Origin: Girardinichthys multiradiatus
Taxonomy: Eukaryota > Chordata > Actinopteri > Cyprinodontiformes > Goodeidae
Direction: 5' to 3'
DNA length: 64,000 nt
NCBI RefSeq assembly: GCF_021462225.1
Contig: NC_061812.1
Span: forward strand, 42,019,363 to 42,083,362
A program made the translations under genes and the position numbers. Below, piece by piece: positions 33,561 through 58,140 of this stretch (position 1 is its first letter; each line of letters opens with the position of its first letter). The notes beneath the pieces were generated by a model that was not told where the DNA came from, made no database searches, and worked only from the letters and a program-made list of their open reading frames with translations.

Positions 33561-34538
33561 AGACTACGTAATGCTCAAAGAAAAATCTCAACAGCTCTGT
33601 CTCAGTCTACTGGCCTCAGTTAGCATGTTAGATGTTCAGTTAAAGAATTGATGAGATGATTTGGGCTTTTTGGCAGCAGCAGGACCAGCCACAGAAGCAG
33701 TGCATCTCGTGGTTATTAAGTTAATTATTAACTTCTTTGGATACCAAAGTGTCCAAGTGTCAAATGTGAGACAATAGCTCGGACACAGATGCTTTGTCCA
33801 AACTGGTTAATCAATAGGACAATAAGGCCAAGCAGAGCAACACATCTACAACAGAATGTCAGAGAGGAATGAGGATGTAGCTTTTAATCAGTCAAAATAC
33901 AAGCGTCAAACCAGTTAATTCTCTATATGACATGATATACTGATATACTAGTAGAACTTCAACTTTTAGGTAATGATGTTTGTAGCGTTATTATATTTCC
34001 CCATGACTGTAAATATACTGAATTTAACACACACTCACTGATGACCATTTCATGTATGATCGTTTCCATAGGTACCTGTCTGTGGTTCTTGGCTGTTTAA
34101 AAATACTCCATTGATGCTAGAGTAACCATACAAGAATGTTTTCTTGCGGCTCCTGCTCCCCAACAGCTCGCGTTTGTCACTGTCTACCCAAAGGGTGACA
34201 TTTTTTTAGACTTTTGCTTTTAGAATAAGATTAGAACACAGACCTGAGACAGGGAAGCCGTTATCTTCTTGTGTTTTGCTGTTACAGGATTATGAAAAGC
34301 TCGGGCTACAGAAAGTTAAATGAAACAAATTGCTGCATTAATACTGCCTCTAGTGGCTTTCAGGTCCTAGATTGTATATTCTAAGCAAAAAAGACAACAA
34401 AGACTTTTTGCTAAGTCATCATCTAATGTGTTAAAGCCCATTTTGAGGCTAGTTTTGAAGAGATAGTTATAAAGTGAGTGTCGTCTTCTTCCTCTGATTT
34501 ATTCCTCTCTTCTGCTTCAACTGCCTGTTTTTCTGCAG
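33561..34538. other. Sequence upstream of camkv coding exon 1
   Basis: No repeat or gene recognised. It is intron or promoter of camkv; a first non-coding exon cannot be placed from sequence alone. Confidence 0.4.
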
Positions 34539-34551
34539 GTCGGGTGTGGCC

Positions 34552-46088
<11,537 letters not shown>

Positions 46089-46430
46089 AGCTCCCCACGG
46101 TACCAGCCCGGTGTGAACTCTCAGTCTCACCGACTCCTGCACAATGTACATTAGCTGCTAGCATGGTGACACTGACTCTGCTTACTTCACACTTGCAGCA
46201 TTAGAATCATCTCATGAAGGCTGTGTGCTTACCTTTTGCTGAGTGCTGCCTTTCTTTTTTTCTAACATGTATAGCACTTTCACATTTTGTTAAATAATCA
46301 AATCTGTCTACTTAAATTTGAGCTTTAGAGGTGAAATAGATCAGCTGTCAAGATTTTGGCCCACATCTAAAGCCTGCTCGCCTGCCAATCGTAATAAGAG
46401 TGTAAATAAATGTGCAACTTTGTATTAAAA
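46089..46430 (+). other. camkv: camkv 3' UTR with AATAAA
   Basis: AATAAA at 46405-46410 is the first strong polyadenylation signal after the stop. The Tc1 copy at 46540 begins about 130 bp beyond it. A longer 3'UTR cannot be excluded. Confidence 0.6.
46405..46410 (+). terminator. camkv: Probable camkv polyadenylation signal
   Basis: Canonical AATAAA, 317 bp after the stop codon, followed by AT-rich and TG-containing sequence. Confidence 0.6.
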
Positions 46431-46539
46431 TTATTTTGATTGCTGTTTAATCACCTGGAAAGAGAAAATTGGAGAAATGGTCCCACAGAGACCACCATAG
46501 TGATAGGTAAGAAAAGCTTCAAACACATGGAGAAAGGTA

Positions 46540-47891
46540 CAGTGCCTGGCGAAACATTCATACACCTTGAACCTTCCCATAACCTTATCATCACAAACTT
46601 CAATGCATTTTATTGGGATTTTACTTGATAGATCAATGTAACGTAGTGAATAATTGTGATATCGAAGGAAATGATTATAGTTTTCAAAATATTTTATGAA
46701 CAAATATCAGAAAATCTGCCCATTATTCTTTGCAGAATTGCACAAGCTCAGGCAGACTGAATATTGTCTGTCAACATCAAGTTTGGCAACCAATCCTTAA
46801 TCGGAATCATGTCTGCACATAATTATGGTTTGTTCTAAACTATTCATTCTATTGCAACTTTGATTATGTTTAGGATTGTTATCCTGCTGGAAGTTTCAAG
46901 TCTTATGCAGCCTTTAGCTGGTCTTCATTAAGAATTGTCCTGTATTTAGCTTCATCAAGCTTCCCATTAACTCAGGGCAACTTCTACCTGCTGAGGAAAA
47001 GCATTACCACTGCATGATGCTGCCACCACCATGTGCAGATGCTTTCCCAACTGTGATATGCAGTGTTAGTTTTGTGACCCCTACAGTGTTTTGCACGAAG
47101 TTCAAAGGCTTTAATTTTTGTTTCTTCTGACCAGAGCACCTTGTTCCACATGTTTGCCGTGCCAGCCTACATGGCTTGTGGCAAACTTCAAACATTACTT
47201 ATTTTGGTTTTCTTTAATCAATAGTTTTCTCATTGCAACTCAGTAAAAAACATATTTATAGAGACCACATCTATTGGTGGTCCTAAATATATTCTCCCAC
47301 CTGAACTGTGGATCTGTGAATCTTCGTCAGAGGTACCATGGACCTCTGGCCACTAGTTTGATTAATGCCCTCCTTGTCCAACCTGTCTGTTTCTGTTTAG
47401 ATGGACCACCGTGTCTTGGTAGATTTGCAGTCAAACTATGCTATTCCCATGTTCAGATGATGGATTGAACGGAGCTCCTTGAGATGTTCAGTGCTTGAGA
47501 TGTTGTTTAATAACCAAACCTTGCATTGAACTTCTCCACTACTTTTCCCCTGACCGGCCTATTGTGTTCCTTGGTCTTCGTGATACTGTTTGTTCACTAA
47601 TTCTAACAACCTCTGAACAGCTGGATTCATATTGTGATTAAATTACACACAGGTGGATGGGTGACCTCTGAACGGGTTGCACTGCATTTTATTCAAGGAG
47701 AATCAGAGTACAGGACATTCATTAAGGTTTTCCTTTTTGATGTGTGAAGAAAACATTAAAAACTACATAATTCCTTACCTTCAACTTTTGCTTTATGTTG
47801 GTCTCATCACATAAAATCCCAATAAAATACTGTAAGTTTGTGTTTGTAATGGAAGAAAATGTTCAAAGGGTGTGAATACTTCCCGGTTCTG
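46540..47891 (-). mobile_element. Decayed near-full-length Tc1-like element
   Basis: TA (46538-46539), CAGTGCCTGGCGAAACATTC at the left and ..ACTTCCCGGTTCTG|TA at the right, with inner TIR parts CACAAACTTCAATGCATTTT and AAAATCCCAATAAAATAC in inverted order. The antisense of Tc1 transposase lies between (CTGCATGATGCTGCCACCAC, ..TCTGACCAGAGCACCTTGTT). 1352 bp, frame destroyed. Confidence 0.85.
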
Positions 47892-47893
47892 TA

Positions 47894-50534
47894 CCTTCGA
47901 ATGACGCAGCTTCACACATAAACACACAAACACTACGTTCCTTCGCTAAGTTGCCCAGGAAAGAATCTCCTGGCTGTTAAATGTAAAGAGCCTGTACATA
48001 GAGACCTTTGTAGAAGTAGCTAAAAACAGCATGCATTTATTCTCCATGTACTCCCACTTAGTGGAAAAAGATCCGTTGTCGCCAACTCTGTCTAATCTTA
48101 CGCTGTGCAGCACCACTGCCTCTTGCAAAGCCTTGTCCATGCTGAAGCTCTTTTCTGAAGCATACTATATTGCATTACTGCTCTGCTCATAGTGTCCATG
48201 CTGTTACTGTAAGTCACATGAGAACGTAAATAGTTTTCATTGCATAGCAATTCTATGCATCTAAATTATCAGTAGATTTTTAATTCTAAACATGCCACAT
48301 TCTGACGCCTTTAATAAGCTGATATCAGTTGTTTTCTTTTGCTAGATCTCCACTTGCCTGCATTTGCTTTCACTTGATCCTGACATTTGTGCTCTGATGC
48401 TGTATCAAATACCACTCATGTCTTAACATTTGGCTGAAACTGTAAAAAGACAAGCATTACCCAGCAAATATAAGAGAAGGAAATATGAGGGAGAGTTTTA
48501 TTTAAGATTTTTTGTTAAGGTTTTTGTTCTGTTATTTGTTTTGCCCTTTTTTTCTACAGCATCATCAAACTTATGGTAGCCTTGGTAAAGATGTGTAAGA
48601 AGCCTTAAAATGAATTTATATATTTTTTGCTAATTATTTCACACCAGACAGTTTAGAAAAAACAACCTTTAATTTACATTTATTTGGTTAGGCATAGAAA
48701 CCTCCTTCAGCATTTAAAAATAATTGTTTTTCTTACAAATTTACTATTGCCACACCTTTTGGCAGTCCCACTGTTTAGACTTTCTACAACTCCAACTGAA
48801 CAGCTCTGATTCTTCTTAACAGATCTTTGATCATCCCCTCGTCTGACCTCTTCTGCACAGTTCACCCAACACTGCTGTGTGCACTGTCATGACTATGGAA
48901 GAAGACTGTGTCTAGTGAACCATTTCTGTGTTGATTAGCCCATATGTTTTGGAACATTCTCCTGAAAGATCCCAGGATGACCCGTTTTTCAGGTCTCTGG
49001 TAGAGGCCACCAGATTTATATTTAAAATCTCATGGTATTTCAAACATCTCATGGGGATTTAAGATTTAAAGGACTTGGCAAATTTACTTTGAAAATGTGC
49101 AAAGAAGAATCTTCATTGTTTGATTGTTTTGTCAACGTAATTACAATCTGATGCTACAAAGTAAATCTTATAAATAATAACCAATTCCTCAGGATTTCTT
49201 TTAGATTCAGTCAATAAAGCCCTTCCACAATCCACCAAATCTGTACTGAAAAGCAGTTAGTCGTGGTGATGTTCTTAACAGGAAGAGGGGCCCCAAATCA
49301 AATTCTGCTTAAGGCCCTATACTACATTGGGCCAGCCTAAGTGGCATTAGTCTCATCTGCCCAAAGTCACTGTTTCCAGCTGAAGTCTGAGTGATGAATA
49401 GTGAACTCCACATCCCTATGTTTGTGATGTTGAGACAGAAAAGGCTTTTTACCAACACTTTTACCAAACAACTGGTTGAAATGTGGATAGCATTTAATGT
49501 TGTAGTGATGGAAATTCTGGGTTTTTAAAAGTGCTCATTGTTATGCCTCGGCTCGCTTATTAAGACTGTATTTAATAAGACCGTATATTAGGCTCCTAAG
49601 TTCCTCTCTAGTTTTTTAACAGATGTCTGGGGATTTTTTTTCACCTCCTTAACTAACAATCAATGAGGCCCCAATGATTTTTTTTTTAAAATCAATTGTA
49701 TTTTTTTGTATTCTTTAATGTAGGACAACCCCTACACACACAAGCACACACACTCACAGAAAGACACACACACTAAACAACTGCAGTTAAATTGTTGACT
49801 GGATTTTTCATTTTTGTATGAGATTACATCTTTACCAGGGGTGCTGATAAATGTGAAGGACACTGTGTTCATTTAGTTGGTCTCATTTTTAGTTTATTTT
49901 TGATGAACAGTAGTAATAACCTATCCTCTCCTGTCGCTGGTCCACTCAAGTGTTAATATTGTGCAACAGGTTCAGGTCTCTGTGATCACACCACATGGAA
50001 AAATGGAGCAATATTTGACTGGCTGCAGAAACTGTGATTCTTTGTGTCCTTTCGATACAATCCACATGACCTTTAGCAGAAGTCTGTAGTCCTCGCCGAC
50101 TGTCAGCGTCACAAACACACAGAGCCACTACCATAAGGTTGATGTCAAATAACTGTGTGTCCATGTGTGTGTAGGTGGCTGTGTGGGTGGCCTGTTCTGA
50201 CACACATGGAAAATGTATTTGTTTTTTATGAACAGGCCCCAGAAAGAGAGCAGCTTCTGTCTCAGTGCAATTATCAGATATCCTAATTAATTTCTAACAG
50301 GTCATCATATACACACAGTCACATTGATTGTTAAAAGTGTACATACATCTGAATTTTGATGACAATGTACATTTTAAAAGAAACAGTCTACTGTACTTAT
50401 TAGATTTTGTGATAGATACCTAAATTACAGTTTATTTAATAACACAGCTTTTTGAAATTGTATTACATTTGGTCACAGCACAAGTTACTCACATTATATC
50501 ACTGTGTTACTGCTATAACAGTTTCTTGTTAACA
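47894..50534. repeat. Intergenic; possible repeat at about 48540-49700
   Basis: No gene recognised. The 48540-49700 part (around CCCAGGATGACCCGTTTTTC and GTAGAGGCCACCAGATTTAT) resembles text I remember from a multicopy fish DNA repeat whose class I cannot name. A CA-rich tract lies at about 49733-49775. Confidence 0.3.
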
Positions 50535-51709
50535 TTTTCAAATCCCTGAAGCTTTTCTACTTTTTTCACTTTACAACCAAAACTTTCATCGTGTTTTATT
50601 GGGATTTTATGTGACAGGCCAACACAAAGTGAAGAATCACTCTGAAGTTGCAGAGAAATGATATGTGGCTCTCAACATTTTTTTACAAATTAAAATCTGA
50701 GTTTGTTATGCATTTGTGTTCACCCCACCCAGAGTCAACACTTCATAGAATAAAACATAGCTTTTACTGTTGGATTTTTGTTTCTGGTATGTCTCTACCA
50801 GCTTTGTACAAGAGTAAAATTTTTTACCCATTCTTCTTTGCAAAATAGCTCAGCCTCAGACATATTAGATGGACTTTCTGAGAACAGCATTTTTTAAGTC
50901 TTGCCACAGATTCCCAATTGAATTTAGGTCTGGACTTCGACTAGGACCTTTTAACACATGAATGCTCAATGAACTATTCTATTGTAGCTCTGCTTGTATG
51001 TTTAGGGTTGTTGTCCAGCTACATTCATTCTCCCTATTAGCCCTGACCAGCTTCCCTGTACCGGTTAAAGAAAGGCACCCCTACACCATCTGACACATTC
51101 TTCCTAATGTGTGCTCGGTCTCCTACATGGCTTTTGACAAATTTGAAATAGGAATATCTATAGCTTTTTTTTAAACAATGGTTTTCTTCTTTCCATACTT
51201 CGACAAAGGTCAGATATGTGGACTGCTCTTCTAAAAGTTGCTATATAAACAGTTTCTTCCACTTGAGCTGTGAATCTCTGCAGCTCCTCCAAAATCACAA
51301 TGGGCCCTTTGGCTGCTTCTCTGATTAAAGGTCTCCTTGCCAGGCCTGTCGGTTTAGGTGGGCAGCCATGTATTCGTAAGTTGGGAGTCATGCCATACAC
51401 ATCTTCGGAAGATGATTTGAACAAAGCTCTGTGAGATGTTCAAAGCCTAATTATTAAGATGTTGTTTTATGACCTATCCCGGCTTTTAACGTCTCCACAG
51501 TTTTTTCTCCTGTCCGCTGGTCTTCACAATACTGATTGTAAAATGTTTTCTCACAAACGTCTGAGGCCTTCAGAGAACATTGTATTACACTTTACAACTG
51601 TGTTGCTCTACCACATTATAAACCCAACAAGATAGACTGAGTTTTGAGGCTGTAATTTGACAAAATAGTAGAAAGTTCTCAGGGTGGGAATACTTTTACA
51701 AGGTGCTGT
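50535..51709 (-). mobile_element. Decayed Tc1-like element
   Basis: The same family as 46540-47891. The minus-strand frame 51424-51158 reads RRPLIREAAKGPIVILEELQ and MERRKPLFKKK, transposase N-terminal half peptides. The right end is ..TACAAGGTGCTGTG. Confidence 0.8.
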
Positions 51710-52769
51710 GAATAATTATTTAGATTTTAAGAAAAGGCTTATTCAGAATATATCAGATAAATATCTCTGATTACATAATTTTATGGTCGAATGTGTTTGA
51801 TGTTGAGTAAACACTGTTATTATCTGAAGCACTGATTTTTCCCAAGGCATTTCTCTCTGTATTTCTCTGTTCATTTTGCCACGCTCCCACAGACTTTTGT
51901 GTTCATGTGATGTTTGCCAGGAACAGTGGTCACCCGCCGCTCCCGTCCTGCGTTTTTGTAAGCTTTGTAATGTACTCCTTGACTGACTTGATGACTTTAA
52001 CAGTAATAAAAATTGATTTCATGTCTTTCTTTGGGTACTCTCATTTCCTCTTTCAGGGTGCCTGCAGTGCTTGTTTTTAAACCAATGACGATTATTTCTA
52101 GAGAAATGTGGGAAACAGCTTGCCTCAACGCAACTCTGCTTCTCCCCTCTAACCAGGAGGAGAGCATCTGTGTTGCACTCGCTCAATTAGCACAGGCTTA
52201 GCAGCCATCCTTGTGGGGTGTGAACTCACATTTCCAAAAGTCCCAGCGGTGCCATTTGGTGACACTTTCCAGGATATTTGAATCGCATCATGTCGGAATA
52301 ATAATGCATGGAGCTCACTCTCTGGGGTTGAATAAGGCCTCCTCTTGGGAGTCGTTCCCTGTTTCGTGGTCATTGCGCAATATTATGCAGCCATCCATAA
52401 TGTGACCGTAGCTCCAAGGGATCTGAGCTCTGTCTCTGTGCCAATGGACAGCTTCATTACGAATGTTAGGGTGAGAGGAAGGTCTCTTTTTCTGCTTCAC
52501 TTCAGTCAGCAGAGATGAAAGACCGCTGTTCAGGGTCTGTCCATTCCTAAACGAAAGGCAAACCTTACAACAAAAAGAAAAATGTTTTAATATCCCAGCA
52601 GAGTAAAATTAAGTATGCCGATGTATAAAATTATTACTTTCTATTAAGAAATGACACAAGTGATAACATAAACATAAACAACTAGTCATCTTAAACCAAG
52701 GGTTTATGTTTGCATGCTGTTAATTGTTTAAGCATTCACTTGTACTCTTTTCCTTTGATGGATTATATA
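51710..52769. other. No recognisable gene
   Basis: Short frames only. AATAAA near 52004 could be a distal polyadenylation signal of something transcribed rightwards, but nothing else supports it. Confidence 0.4.
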
Positions 52770-53312
52770 CAGTGCCTTGCTAAAGTATTCATACTCCTTA
52801 AACCACCGTTTTATAAATCTACAAAAACAAACTTCCACCAATTTTAACATTGTTTCATGTAACAAACCACCAAATGGCATAAAAGTGACATGGAAGGAAA
52901 AGGACACATGGTTTCCAAAATTTTGAACAAATAAAAGACTGTCATGCAGTGTGCCACAAGACATGTAAGTGATACAGCAAATATGTGCGAGAAGGCGTTC
53001 TGGTCAGATGAGACCAAAAAGTTCCTTTTGGCCCACTATTATGATCAAATATGGTGGAGGCAAGATCATGCTTGTGGGGATGCTTTTTTCCAGCAAGTAT
53101 GGGGAAGCTGCTCATATTTTATTAGATGGATAGTCATCCTGGAAGAAAACCTGTTAGTGGCAGCAAAAGACTTAAGACAGCGTGGAGGTTCACCCTTCAA
53201 CAGGATGACAGCCCCAAACAGGCAGCCAGAGCTACAAAGGAATGGTTTAAATAGGATCATATTCATGTGTTAGTAGTGGCAACACTACGAAAATGGCCAA
53301 ATACAAATGCAG

Positions 53313-53499
53313 GCCGGCTGCACTGTGGCGCAGTAGCACTGTTGCCTTGCAGCAAGAAGGTCCTGGGTGCGACTCCTGGCCGGGGGTCTTTCTGCATGGG
53401 TCTTGCTGTCCAGGGTGTACCCTGCCCCCTGGCCATAGACTGCCGGAGATAGGCACCAGCTTCCCCGCAACCCACTATAGAAGAAGTGGTAGAAAATGA
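53313..53499 (+). mobile_element. tRNA-headed SINE, internally deleted
   Basis: An A-box-like TGGCGCAGTAGC (53326-53337) and a B-box-like GGGTGCGACTCC (53365-53376) form an RNA polymerase III promoter. Then comes GGCCGGGGGTCTTTCTGCAT, and the usual middle is missing. The end GGAGATAGGCACCAGC ..CCCACTATAGAAGAAGTGGT is the conserved tail, also found at 57291-57320 and 62643-62693. The LTR at 53505 is inserted at the tail. Confidence 0.7.
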
Positions 53500-53504
53500 C
53501 CCAT

Positions 53505-54064
53505 TGTTACGGTTTGTGAGATATAGGACCCCAGAATGCAGACGAGCAGACATCGTGATGGTAAGTGAAAAAAAGTTTAATTACGAAAACTCACACTCAG
53601 CAGGCGGCAGGAACAAAACAAATGGGCAGGCAAGACAGGCATGGCATGATCAAAAAACAAGACTTGAGCATGGAAACTAGACATGAGCATGAGAACTAGA
53701 CATGAGCATGAGAACTAGACATGAGCATGAGAGCTAGACATGAGCATGAGAGATGTTTCCACGATGACTAACTGAACAGGTGTGTATAAATTGAGCATGG
53801 TACAGGTGGAAAACAAAACTGATTAACATTGTGCTGGTGAACCGAATAAACTTAATTGACAGCTGCGGCAAAAACAGAGACTCTAATATACAAACAAAAC
53901 TTGACAAAACATGAACAAGACTAAAACATGACCAGAAAAATAATAAACAAAAGCATGATTCAAAATCTAAGAAGAATAATAACAAAAGAACGAGTCACAA
54001 CCTTAACTGTGAAAAACATAAGAAAAACCAGAAACCAAAAACCAAACAACCCCAAATCATAACA
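53505..54064 (-). mobile_element. Solo LTR, 560 bp
   Basis: TGTTACGG .. ATCATAACA with a perfect 5-bp target duplication CCCAT (53500-53504 and 54065-54069). The T-rich end on the minus strand suggests minus orientation. No coding. Confidence 0.88.
53662..53752. repeat. 19-bp minisatellite within the LTR
   Basis: Four to five tandem copies of ACATGAGCATGAGAACTAG; the first is degenerate and the last partial. Confidence 0.9.
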
Positions 54065-54157
54065 CCCATAAGATTCCAGTAAAACACATTAACATTTGTG
54101 GTGGTAATGTGACAAAATCTGAAAGGTTTGGGGGCTGAATAATTTTGCAAGGCACTG

Positions 54158-55627
54158 ATTCACATTGATGATGTCACTCCAAAAATTAGTGTTTCTAAAA
54201 AATAGATTTATGATTTATGGTATATCATCATGCTGAGGTTTACACCAATATGCAAGGTGAGCCTCTTAACTCTAAGACTGTCATTGCTAATAAATTATTA
54301 ATCTTAGCCGATGATTTACATGCCACCTTGTTAGAAATATCTAAAACATTTATTCATCACATTCAGAAATGTTTTATTCTATAACCACAAACCAATTCTT
54401 TTTTCTTTCTTTTTAACATGGTTGGACAACACCAGTTATATCGGCTGAATTCTAACTTTATTTCATCAGTGTGGCGCTGGTTTTAAGGTAGCCCACTAAC
54501 TAACATGTTAGTATGTATAGAGGACCACAATGCAAGTTTTAAAATACTTTTGAATTTTGTTTGTACCAAGGCAATATGCGGTGTGCTTCTAGATTATAAC
54601 CCTGCACTAATCGGCAGCCATAAAGGTCCATTCATTTTGTGTTTTGAAAATGTACAACACCATAAATTCTCCAGCCATGAATGGTCCTTTCTGTATAAAT
54701 TATTATTATGTCTGGCAGAGTAGCGCTCACAATTGTTGTCTGCGTAAATTATAAGAAACTTACATTTATTGTGTGACATAAATATTTTTAGAAGAACAAA
54801 GGCAGTGATACATATTTACACTAGAAGTATTACCTACACCTCTGATAGGGCAGAAAGAATGAACAGCTACTTAGCAGAGGGGCGATACTGTCCTCTGGTG
54901 GACAGAGATTTACCTAGCTCCTAAAATGACTGAGTCAGCAACTTGTTTGCTGCATGCTTGCAACAAAATACTGGCATAGTTACCAACTATCCAAATACTT
55001 AAGGCTTATAGAGTAGCTAAAATGTACTGATCATTATTAATTCTAACAGTGATGTTACATATTGCCCTATTACTGCCAGGAAACGTGTTATGTGGGTGTC
55101 GGAAAGATTCCGCAAATAGAAACCCCCAACCTATGGTCATTAAAAATGGAAGAAACCCCATGTCAACCAAATCTGAACTTTAAAAGTCTGAGAATGTATC
55201 AAATTAACTTTATTTTTTTATTTTTTATCATTCAGCTAAACTGGCCTTTTTATCCTTTAATTCAGTCCGTCCAGTTTTCAGCAGCATATTTATAATGTTA
55301 TTCCGAAGCCAAAGATCATTGAGTGTTTAATTAGAATTACAGTTACACTCAAATCAGCCAATAATTTTTTAGCACGTTGAGTCTTTCTCATTTAAGTTTT
55401 TAAACAGCACAATGCAAAATTTTAATGTCTCATTTTGACAGAACTTGATAGATAGATATTTTTGTATTATAAAAAAAAAACACTGAAAATGGGTTACCAA
55501 TGATTTGTGCATAAAATATAACATAAAATAAAACATAATATAACAGTATGGCATTACAATTATCGTACACTCAAAATAAAATCTACAAGCAAGATGACAG
55601 GACAAGGTGTTGTTAAAATCTAAATTT
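54158..55627. other. No recognisable gene
   Basis: AT-rich with short frames. No family recognised. Confidence 0.5.
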
Positions 55628-55632
55628 AAAAG

Positions 55633-56334
55633 TGTCAGAATCTGCCATTTTGTGTTTTGTGTTTGTTTAGTTTCTCAGTTAGTGTTTCTGTGCTTGTTTA
55701 CTGTTAGGTTATTTGTTCTTGTTGCATTCTTCTAGTTTATTAGTTTCCCTTTGGCCTAAGACCCCTTTTTTGTTATTATTTACCCAGTAGTTTGTTCCCC
55801 TTAAGATTAGTTGTTCTTTCCCTGCCTAGCTCTTTAGTATAGTTCTTCATGTCCCTGCTTTGTCTAGTTAGTGTTTCTTCCAGATTTAGCCTTGTGTTTT
55901 ATGTTTAGGCTTCCTTTCCCTAGAGTTGTCTTTAGTTTAGTTTAGTTTTCCCCTCCTGTCTCTGCTTTCTCTAGCTCTCATTTCCATAGTAACATATTCC
56001 CTCAGTTCCCTGCAGCCTGGTCCACACCTGTTTCATGTTTCCCCTGATTACCTGCCTCCCTGTCTCATTGGTCCATACTCCACTTCCCTCAGCTTATAAG
56101 CTCTCTAGTTTTCATTGTTCCCTGCTGGTTCCATATGTTATCAACCCTTGCTGTCTTCCCAAGTTTCTCCTTGTGGTTTGTTTTCTGTTTTGCCTCCTGA
56201 ACGTGTGCTTTTGGATAACCTGCCTGTACTTTGCCTGCCTGCCTTCTGTAAGTCCACCTTCAGTTTAATTATTAAACATCTTCTACTCACCATGTTCTGC
56301 ATCCCGGTCCTGCCTCCAAACCCACAACGCTGAA
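55633..56334 (+). mobile_element. Solo LTR, about 702 bp
   Basis: Begins TGTCAGAATCTGCC after AAAAG (55628-55632) and ends ..CACAACGCTGAA before AAAAG (56335-56339), a 5-bp duplication. The terminal CA appears mutated to AA. The T-rich 5' part and an ATTAAA near the 3' end fit a fish retroelement LTR in plus orientation. Confidence 0.7.
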
Positions 56335-56879
56335 AAAAGTTGTCTCTCCTATTTACTGTTAACTATTGCAACACTCTCAGGTCATCAGGTCTTTTGGGAG
56401 CTCAGTTCACAGATGAGAACCATAACAGAACATAGATGGCCCAGTGTAATGTTTATTAGTTTTGTCTTTGCAATTTTTTAACAATCAAGACCAACTGGAA
56501 TTTCAGTACAACCTGCAACATATACATTATTAACATCTATTTATATTGTCTCTCCCCTCTACTATTAATGTTGCTGGAGCCCTGCAATTTTTTCACAGAG
56601 GCAGCAGCGGGCAATGTTTGTCCTCCAATTTATGTGGAGCAGGTTCTGCTGGACAGTAGGAGCTTCTCCCACAGTTTCCCAAGACTCATCTGTATGTGGT
56701 CAAGCTGGGAGAAAGGCTGACAAAATAAAAAAGTCAGCATTGTTTATATGATATATTAAAGAGCATTTAGAAGACCTAACTTCTGATTAGTCCCAGGTTA
56801 GAACGTAAAATGTGTCAATATTTAAGTTCTTCCATGAACTGAGCTCAGTGTTTAATTCTGGTCAAGTCTGTGGGTCTTC
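56335..56879. other. No recognisable gene
   Basis: Unassigned; nothing recognised. Confidence 0.45.
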
Positions 56880-57186
56880 AGAGAAAAGTTTCTGAAGAAG
56901 GAAGCAGCTTGATGTCAAAGCCTCTGCTCTGACAATGCAGCCCCTGTTCAGCTGCTTTGCCTCTGTGTGTGAGAGAGTCACATTACAGATATCAACCGCA
57001 GTCTCTTTGCTGCCTTTAAGGACCAGATCTGACTCAGTGATAAGACTGAGTGGAATTTCAATAAATGAAACTTTAGCTGAACGATCTCACATATGTCACA
57101 AGTTGACATAGTGTCATGTGACATGTCAGGCTAGAGGTAAACTATTCCACTACACTACACATTTCCTCTGTGATAGGAAGAATGGG
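56880..57186 (+). repeat. Unclassified repeat, copy 1
   Basis: Shares an ordered series of blocks with 59855-60143, for example CAGATCTGACTCAGTGATAA, TGTCATGTGACATGTCAG and CACTACA(T/C)TACACATTTC. No element termini found. Confidence 0.75.
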
Positions 57187-57229
57187 GGTAAAAAAATCCC
57201 AGACCTGATTCAAGTGGGCCAGTCATTGA

Positions 57230-57905
57230 GCTTTCACACAGATTATCAATTGGATTTAGGTCTGAATTGAATTTAACTGAATTGAGACCACTGGAGATAG
57301 GCACCAGCCTCCCACGACCCTGCAAATATAAGCGAGTATTGGTAATGGATGACATGATGGATCCTCCAGATACATAAAAGCTACCACAAACATACAACAA
57401 CATGTTAGTCACATTAGGACTAAAATATTTAGAAAGATACAACAAAAAATCAACAAGAACCTTAAATAAGAATACAGTTTTTAAAAAGAATAGAATTTGT
57501 AAAAAGAATGGTATTACCAATAATATCAATAGTATTTCCCTATTTCTAATATTTCAGAAATTAGGATAAGATTGTAGAACTCTTGTTGTTCTCAAGGACA
57601 TTTAGACCAGTTTAAGAAAAAAAAAAACAACTAAAAGAATAACTTTTATTTCCTTTGGTAATTTGTTCCAGTGAACTACTGCTCTATGCAAGAAGCTTTT
57701 CCCACTACCTATCTGTTAAACTTCCTTGAGTGGAGATCTGGTGAATATTACTGGACTTTGACTAAGCCAATCTAACTCATGGATATGCTTTTAAGTAAAC
57801 CATTCCACTACAGCTCTGAGTGGCTGTTAATGGTTATTGTCCTGCTGGAAGATGAACTTCCAAGTCTTTTTCAGCCTCCAACAGGTTTTCTCCCAGAATT
57901 GCAGC
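57230..57905 (-). mobile_element. Tc1-like fragments with SINE tail piece
   Basis: TCAATTGGATTTAGGTCTG near 57245, and later ACTGGACTTTGACTAAGCC with TGGTTATTGTCCTGCTGGAA, are antisense Tc1 pieces. Between them sits GGAGATAGGCACCAGCCTCC (about 57293), the tail of the SINE family. Confidence 0.6.
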
Positions 57906-58140
57906 CTTTCACATTGTCGATTACACCATCTTAACTAACAGACTGTGTGGTTTTGTGGGGATGTCTGACACTGTTTTAAAGTAGTTCAGATCTTACCTGC
58001 CAAACAGAAGCTTCAGTGTCTGTATAAATCACACCATGTCTGATTATACTGATCCAATATGTGGGGTACGCCAAGGTTCCGTTTGGGGTCCACTTCTTTT
58101 TTGCTATGTATGCTCCCCTTGGACCAATCATTAATACATT

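Larger units (their letters stand above)
52770..54157 (+). mobile_element. Decayed Tc1-like element carrying SINE and LTR
   Basis: Starts after TA with CAGTGCCTTGCTAAAGTATT and ends TTGCAAGGCACTG at 54157, an inverted terminal pair. The left part encodes plus-strand transposase pieces (GQMRPKSSFWP, YGGGKIMLVGM) with stops. The element is interrupted by the SINE at about 53313 and the LTR at 53505-54064. Confidence 0.85.

Noticed and set aside
51900..52015. Distal camkv polyadenylation site
   Set aside because: An AATAAA exists near 52004, but a nearer signal at 46405 and several transposons in between make it unlikely without transcript data.
53321..53390. tRNA gene
   Set aside because: A- and B-box-like motifs belong to the SINE head; no cloverleaf with a proper anticodon stem was seen.
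53263..53553. Several overlapping ORFs on both strands
   Set aside because: They lie in the SINE and the LTR edge; short and without conserved domains.
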